From contig NC_085055.1 in the NCBI RefSeq assembly GCF_963662255.1, forward strand, positions 1,163,979-1,227,978: a stretch of DNA of 64,000 nucleotides. The letters run 5' to 3'. The stretch comes from Cinclus cinclus. Taxonomy: Eukaryota > Chordata > Aves > Passeriformes > Cinclidae. Under the pieces are notes generated by a model. It was not told where the DNA came from. It searched no databases and was given only the letters and a program-made list of their open reading frames with translations. Below, piece by piece: positions 58,004-64,000 of this stretch; the first letter of the stretch is position 1, and every line of letters begins with the position of its first letter. The translations under genes and the position numbers were made by a program.

Positions 58004-58221
58004 ATGCAAGTGTCCATCGCCTGCACGGACCACAACTTGAAGAGAAATGGTGAAGACAGGCTCATCAGCAAGCAGAACACCACCACCCCGAACGTAGTGA
58101 ATGCAGCCCGGGCAAAATTTCGGACAGTGGCTATTATCGCTCGCAGTTTGGGGACATTTACCCCCCAGCATCACATTTCATTAAAAGAATCCACCGCAAA
58201 GCAAACGGGCATGAAATATAG
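58004..58221 (+). CDS. KCNAB1: KCNAB1 alternative first coding exon, Kv-beta-1.1 type
   Basis: Encodes 72 residues plus two bases of Arg. MQVSIACTDHNLKRNGEDRL matches mammalian Kv-beta-1.1 (MQVSIACTEHNLKSRNGEDR) with one residue deleted. The rest, NVVNAARAKFRTVAIIARSL and TPQHHISLKESTAKQTGMKY, is essentially identical. This N-terminus is the ball peptide that gives fast inactivation to Kv1 channels; its Cys7, a known redox switch in mammals, is retained. The donor ATAG|GTATGG has the same phase as the two upstream first exons. The aldo-keto-reductase core exons lie to the right of the window. The high conservation contrasts with the diverged 1.2 and 1.3 middles. Confidence 0.97.
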
Positions 58222-60968
58222 GTATGGGCACGGTCTCGGTCTTTGTTCCCTTGCAGTGTAATAGCTCTTTACTTTGTCTGCCTGGATGCACCTGGTTTTG
58301 CAGAGGAGCTTTCTCCTCAGGTTATTAATAGATTTTTAAACTTGGGCTTAACTGGAAAGCTTTGGGGTATTTATGTTTTTGCAGGCGTATGGATTTGTGA
58401 TTTTATACCAAAAACCCACTCGCCTGGGCAGATTCTATGCAACGCCGTGAATTTGTGACAGTGGTGCTAAGATGGTTCCTATTAAGTGTTCAATGTAACT
58501 AATACCGGTGCTAATGAGCAGAAAAAATCAATTAGCAAAGCATGCTCGGGGCTGGCTGGGGAAAGTTGGTTTGCAGTGTGTTGTGTGGAGCAGAGGCGTT
58601 TGCTGTGGGGATCAATCCACCGTGGGGGTGGCTCACGGACTTCTCACCTGCTTCACTTGGGGATGATGAGATCAAAGCCAATTTTAGGCAAACGCAGAAA
58701 ACGAAATCTCAGGCATTCCCATGGAATGCCTCCTGCCTCTCACAGGGTTTTATTCCTCCTAACCTAGGGAGGAAAAATAAAGAATGGCTGAGTTCGGTCT
58801 GAAGTGCTCCGTGTGGGCAGCTGATCAGCTTCTCTGTCCTGCCTTTGGCTGCAAGTGAGAAGGATTTGTGTGCCTTTGGTGTTGGCTTTTGCCTGTTTAG
58901 GGTGTCCCTTTCAGCCACCAGTGGGTGACGTTCGGGCTGGGAGAAGGGGACAGCCTGGGATCCCTGCACCTCGTGCCCCAGGTGGAGCTGCTGCTGGCAG
59001 AGGCAGCTGGCACAGGATGGCTCCATGGGCAGCCTGAGGGGTGTGGGGATCCAGGCAGCTTTATCCTGCTAATTCCCAGCCCGTGGAATACCAGCCAGGG
59101 CTCCCGTGCCCCCAGACCTGCCCAGGGGAGCTGCAGGATGCAGTTTTGTGTTACTGCTGCCTTTGGGGTCCTGGGACGGCTGCAAAGCCACGCTGGGTTC
59201 AGCAGCCACTCTGGGATCTGGGAGTGGTGCAGCCAGTGCAGGGTGATCCTGCAGCTCAGAAAATGTCACTATTTACTGTCCAGGAGCTGCACACATTGGA
59301 AGCAGTGTGGGTGGGGTGTTCAGATGTCATTTTCTGTGGTTTGCTTGGATGGTCCATCAATGACAGGGAGGCTTAGCCCAAGTGGAAGCTCTGGCCTTTC
59401 CAGCTGCTTGTTCCTGTCCTTCAGCCATGACCAACTTCCAGCAGGGACCTTGCACCGTCCTGGCGTGGTGTTGGCAGCAGAAGTCCTCAGTGAGCCTGCC
59501 CAGGGCAGAACTGCTGGCTAATAAATGTCTCCTGGGTTAAAAAAGGTTAATAAATGTCTCCTGGAGCCAGCTCCCAGCTGGACAGGGGGCTGGGGGTGAC
59601 ATGGCAGGGTCAGTGTCCAGGGGGATTTCAGCTCTCCAGAACTGCAGTCCAGCTCTGGCCATGGGGAGGGCAGTGTTTGGACCATGGCAGAGGGTCTTAT
59701 CCAAAGACAGGGCACACAAAATCAGTGAAACTTGTCCTTTAACCACCTTCCCAGTGGAGCAGTGGCAACCAGCAGCTCCTGTGACCCCTGACCCCTCTGG
59801 CAGCCCCATCCAAACCATCGTGCCTCAGTTTCCCCATAAGCTCACCTGTGGGAGACAAGTCTTTGATGGTGCCACCCAGGGACAGGATCTGTCCCAAGCC
59901 CTGCTCGTGGGGTGTCCCTCGGGGACAGGATCTGTCCCAAGCCCTGCTAGCTGGGACAGGGGACGCTCGGGACGCTGTCTGCTAATTGCCAGCAGTTATC
60001 CCCTGATTCCCCCGGGCTCCCAGCGCTCTCCAGGGTACCAACACCCCGGGAAATCGCGGTTCCTTGCTCCTGAGCCTCCACAGTCGGGCCTTTGCGAGTC
60101 CTTTCTGCTTTATTCCTGGGTGAGGTTTGGAGAGTGAGGGTGGATTGTCCCACCGAGTTCTCACAGCCCCGGCTCCGCCTGCCCCAGACCTGGGAGTCGC
60201 ACCAGGAATAGCAGCTCGTTGGCGACAAGGCTGAGGCTTTATCTTTATGACTAATCTCTGTTTCTGCTCGTGAATCTCCGTGTGCAGAGCTGATTTCTCC
60301 CCCAAGAGAAGAAGCGCAGGGGAATTTGGAGGAAGAGCTGAGTAACCCTCGCTGAGCCGCGTTAACCTTTGGGTGGGGAAGCGCCTTTGTTCCAACCAAT
60401 GGAGCTGGAATTCCGTGTTCACCTTGGGACCGATTCCTCAGCCCGAGGGAAAACCAAAGCCGAAAGCTTCTCCCAGCGGCTGCGACAATAATTCTCTAAA
60501 GTCCTCAGCTCCCTCACATTTGAAGCTGAAGTCCTTCCCAAATCATTTTCTGCCTGAATTACGTCCTTGATGCCGAGCTCTGCAGCGTGAGCTGCTCCAA
60601 ATGCCGCCACAGCCACGCTGGCCCTCGATTCACGCTAAAAATACCGAGAGCCACCCCCCTGCGCCCCCGAGGTGCCCCGCAGCTCCCGCTGCGCTCCCGG
60701 GATGCTCCCGAGCCTCCCCCGGCTGCCAGGCGCTCCCGATCCCTGGCATTATGTAAAAGGGAGAGACAGCGACTACGCCTGTGACAGGGGTGGGGGCGGG
60801 AGAGGAGCCAGCTCGGGGGCTTTTCACCAAATGACATGTTTCTGGCCTCGTTCCAGCTCGGGGAGCGAACTGGGAGATGAAAGGCAAAAGTTTACGGGAA
60901 TAAATGCGATCGCCGGGAAGCAGCTGCGAGTACGAGGACTCAGGTGCGTCCCCGCGGCGCTCACATGA

Positions 60969-61817
<849 letters not shown>

Positions 61818-61989
61818 TAATTTTCTGTATTTTCCTTAAAATTCCTTTCAGCAAAATGGATCCAGCCCTGATGCCAGTGCTGGGGGCTGTTTGGGATGTG
61901 TTGCTGCTACTGCAGGGAACAACTTCTCAAAGTGAGACTGGCACCAGCAGTCCTATTCTCTGACTTAAAATGACGTATGAGCAAGTTTT

Positions 61990-62065
61990 TACAGTGGGGC
62001 TGGTGATGCCTTGGCAATGGGTTTTTAAGGGCCTTGCAGCCCAAGCCATTCTAGAATTCCCAAAT
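61990..62065 (+). repeat. CR1-like 3' tail, weak
   Basis: GGGTTTTTAAGGGCCTTGCA and GCCCAAGCCATTCTAGAATT resemble the terminal CR1 block. Confidence 0.5.
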
Positions 62066-62774
62066 TCTTTGATGTCACCCCCTTTCCATCACAGCTGCAG
62101 CACTGCAAAGCCTTGCCCAGAGTGCTCCATCTACCCAGGAGCCTGCTTCGTTCCCAGGATGTGCTGGGAGCTGGGATGTGCTGGGAGCTGGGCTGTGCCC
62201 CGAGCTGGGCTGTGCCAGACTCCGCTGCTGCGGGGCCGATTTGGGGCTGTCAGCAATTCAGAAATAACCCTTTTGCTGCGCATGGGCACGAGGGACCCAA
62301 TTTACAGAGCACATCTATCTATTTGTGTTCATCCATAATTGATGGAGGCAGCTTTTGACCATTAACTCTGTCTCGAGCCTAAACAAAAAATTGTATCTGA
62401 AAGGCAAATTGGTGGAGTTCATGTTCCAAGGAGCCTGGGCAGGGTGAGGAGAGGCCGGGCACCATCCCCCGAGGGGAAGCCCATCCTTCACACCCAGAGG
62501 GGTGAGAGTCTTCCCCCATTGGAGAAGTGTTACTGTTGTTTGTCAAATCAGAGCTGTAAAACAAGGGAATAAAGCAGGGACAAGGGAGGGCAGAAAAGAG
62601 TTGCTTTGAAAAACAATTTGAATTGTTTTCAAATCTGGGGGAGCTGAGCATCTGGGGATGGTACAGGGAGAAATCCGCGGAAGAAAAGCTGCTGACATTG
62701 GAATGAGGTAGAAGTGATCTGGAAAGAGAAACCTTGGGAAGTGAAGTTTGATTTCTTCCTCATCCCCTGGGAAA

Positions 62775-62985
62775 GAGGAAAGATTTAGAGTAGATTTTAG
62801 GAAGGAATTGTTCTCTGTAGGGCCCGAGGCCTGGCACAGGGTGCCCAGAGCAGCTGTGGCTGCCCCTGGATCCCTGGCAGTGCCCAAGGCTGGGCTGGAC
62901 ACTGGGGCTGGGACAGTGGAAGGTTGGGATCAATGGCAGGGGTGGCACTGGATGGGCTTGAAAGTGTCTTCCAAACCTGTGGTGA
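62775..62985 (+). repeat. CR1-like LINE fragment
   Basis: AGAGTAGATTTTAGGAAGGA, CAGAGCAGCTGTGGCTGCCC and a GGCTGGGCTGGACACTGGGG segment; closely related to the copy at 17325. Confidence 0.85.
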
Positions 62986-63059
62986 ATCAGTGATTCCATG
63001 GAACACCTCTCAGATATTCCCCTGGAGGGGTTCCTGGTGCAGCTGCAGAGCGCTGGCAG

Positions 63060-63155
63060 CGGAGGAGGAGGAGGAGGAGGAGGAGGAGGAGGAGGAGGAG
63101 GAGGAGGAGGAGGAGGAGGAGAAGAAGGAGGAGGAGGAGGAGGAGGAGGAGGAGG
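63060..63155. repeat. (GGA)n trinucleotide tract
   Basis: About 31 units with one GAAGAA interruption near 63120. Encodes polyGlu, polyGly or polyPro by chance in different frames. Confidence 0.97.
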
Positions 63156-64000
63156 AATCCCAGCCTGGGAGGGGCTGGAGCCCTGCGGAGCCCCCGGGTG
63201 TGTCAGAGATGTGTGAGCACCATCAGACTTCATCCTTCCACTGCTTTGAACATTCCCGGGTCAGCCGGGGGGCTGGAAGCAGAAATGCTTTTATGAAAAT
63301 GCAAATTCTCTCTGTGGCATAGGGGTGTTACTGATGCTGGAATGGCCCTGAAAAGCACGAGGTGTCCTGGGCTTGGGGGAGACCAAACCAGCCCCAACCT
63401 GCTGGGCTGGGAAATGCACACAGGTCACCTTGGGCTGCAGAATTCCTGTGGGGATTGGAGTTAAGTCTTGTGCTTGCCAAGGGGTGTAAGTGGAAGCAGG
63501 TATTTCTTAGTGGTGCTCCAGGAGCTGTGCCTTCTCTTTCCCTGAGTTTTTTTTTCCCAATCATTAACCATAATAACTACCTCACATATTTAGGAAATTG
63601 TGGTTTATTTAAGTCTTGCTGCAATTACCAGCAGTTCTAAACTCTCTCACATGCAAATGGCACAATTATTTTGATATCAAGTTCCATATTGTTTCAGTAC
63701 TCTCCACATCAGGCTGACTTTTATGGCTCATCGTCTGATCTTAATTTTCCTGCTGCAAATTAAGACTAATCCAGTGAACAGAATGGATTTACGCTGAATT
63801 CACAATGCTTTTCCCCCCAGGACTGTAGCTTATAATGGCTACAAAGGAGGCAGGAATAACTCAAAGGGGAAGGAAAAGGAACCACTTGAGCAAACAAAAT
63901 CTGCTGATTTGTGCTGCTTTCACTTTGCCAGTGGCTCCCCGGGAGTTTGTAGCTCCGAGGTGAGGCTGAGGTTTGGATTTCTCTCCTCTCATCCTACTGC

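Noticed and set aside
62924..63322. PolyGlu/polyGly/polyPro ORFs
   Set aside because: Explained by the GGA trinucleotide tract inside an intron.

Overview
The window is nuclear DNA from a vertebrate and very probably a bird, perhaps a passerine. The coding exons are short, flanked by GT-AG introns, and match vertebrate housekeeping and neuronal genes. The introns are compact, the promoters are CpG-rich, and the dispersed repeats are dominated by fragments that look like the 3' end of avian CR1 LINEs. The gene order SLC33A1 (minus) - GMPS (plus) - KCNAB1 (plus) is the arrangement I recall for human 3q25. No bacterial, phage or CRISPR-type system is present.

Layout. Positions 513-6658 (minus strand) hold the first four coding exons of SLC33A1, the acetyl-CoA transporter of the ER membrane; the last roughly 140 codons lie beyond the left edge. 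Positions 6659-7966 are the divergent promoter interval shared with GMPS. On the SLC33A1 side it has a perfect ER-stress response element and a full palindromic CRE, and older CR1 pieces sit in the middle. Positions 7967-33454 (plus strand) hold a complete GMPS gene: 16 coding exons that join in frame to a 693-residue GMP synthase. Positions 33455 to about 36230 are the probable 3' UTR, and the stretch to 41876 is intergenic. From 41877 to the right edge lies the 5' part of KCNAB1. Three alternative first coding exons (41877-42148, 44756-44952, 58004-58221) encode the N-termini known in mammals as Kv-beta-1.3, 1.2 and 1.1. All three end in the same splice phase; the shared aldo-keto-reductase exons are beyond the right edge.

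Function. The three genes are linked neighbours rather than a pathway. SLC33A1 feeds acetyl-CoA into the ER/Golgi lumen, GMPS makes GMP from XMP, and KCNAB1 makes cytoplasmic beta subunits whose alternative N-termini modulate or inactivate Kv1 channels.

Most unusual. (1) The 3' splice site and first ~40 coding bases of GMPS exon 7, which include the ATP-binding SGGVDS loop, are tandemly multiplied. Four acceptors are intact, and one upstream acceptor would give an in-frame 65-codon extension. (2) The 3' splice site of GMPS exon 2 lies inside the last unit of a 32-bp minisatellite. (3) The SLC33A1 promoter has a perfect CCAAT-N9-CCACG element. (4) The KCNAB1 introns carry a 15-bp minisatellite rich in splice-donor-like motifs and a (GGGACA)n array with very high G-quadruplex potential. 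(5) Three copies of one LTR-like repeat sit in GMPS introns in the same orientation.
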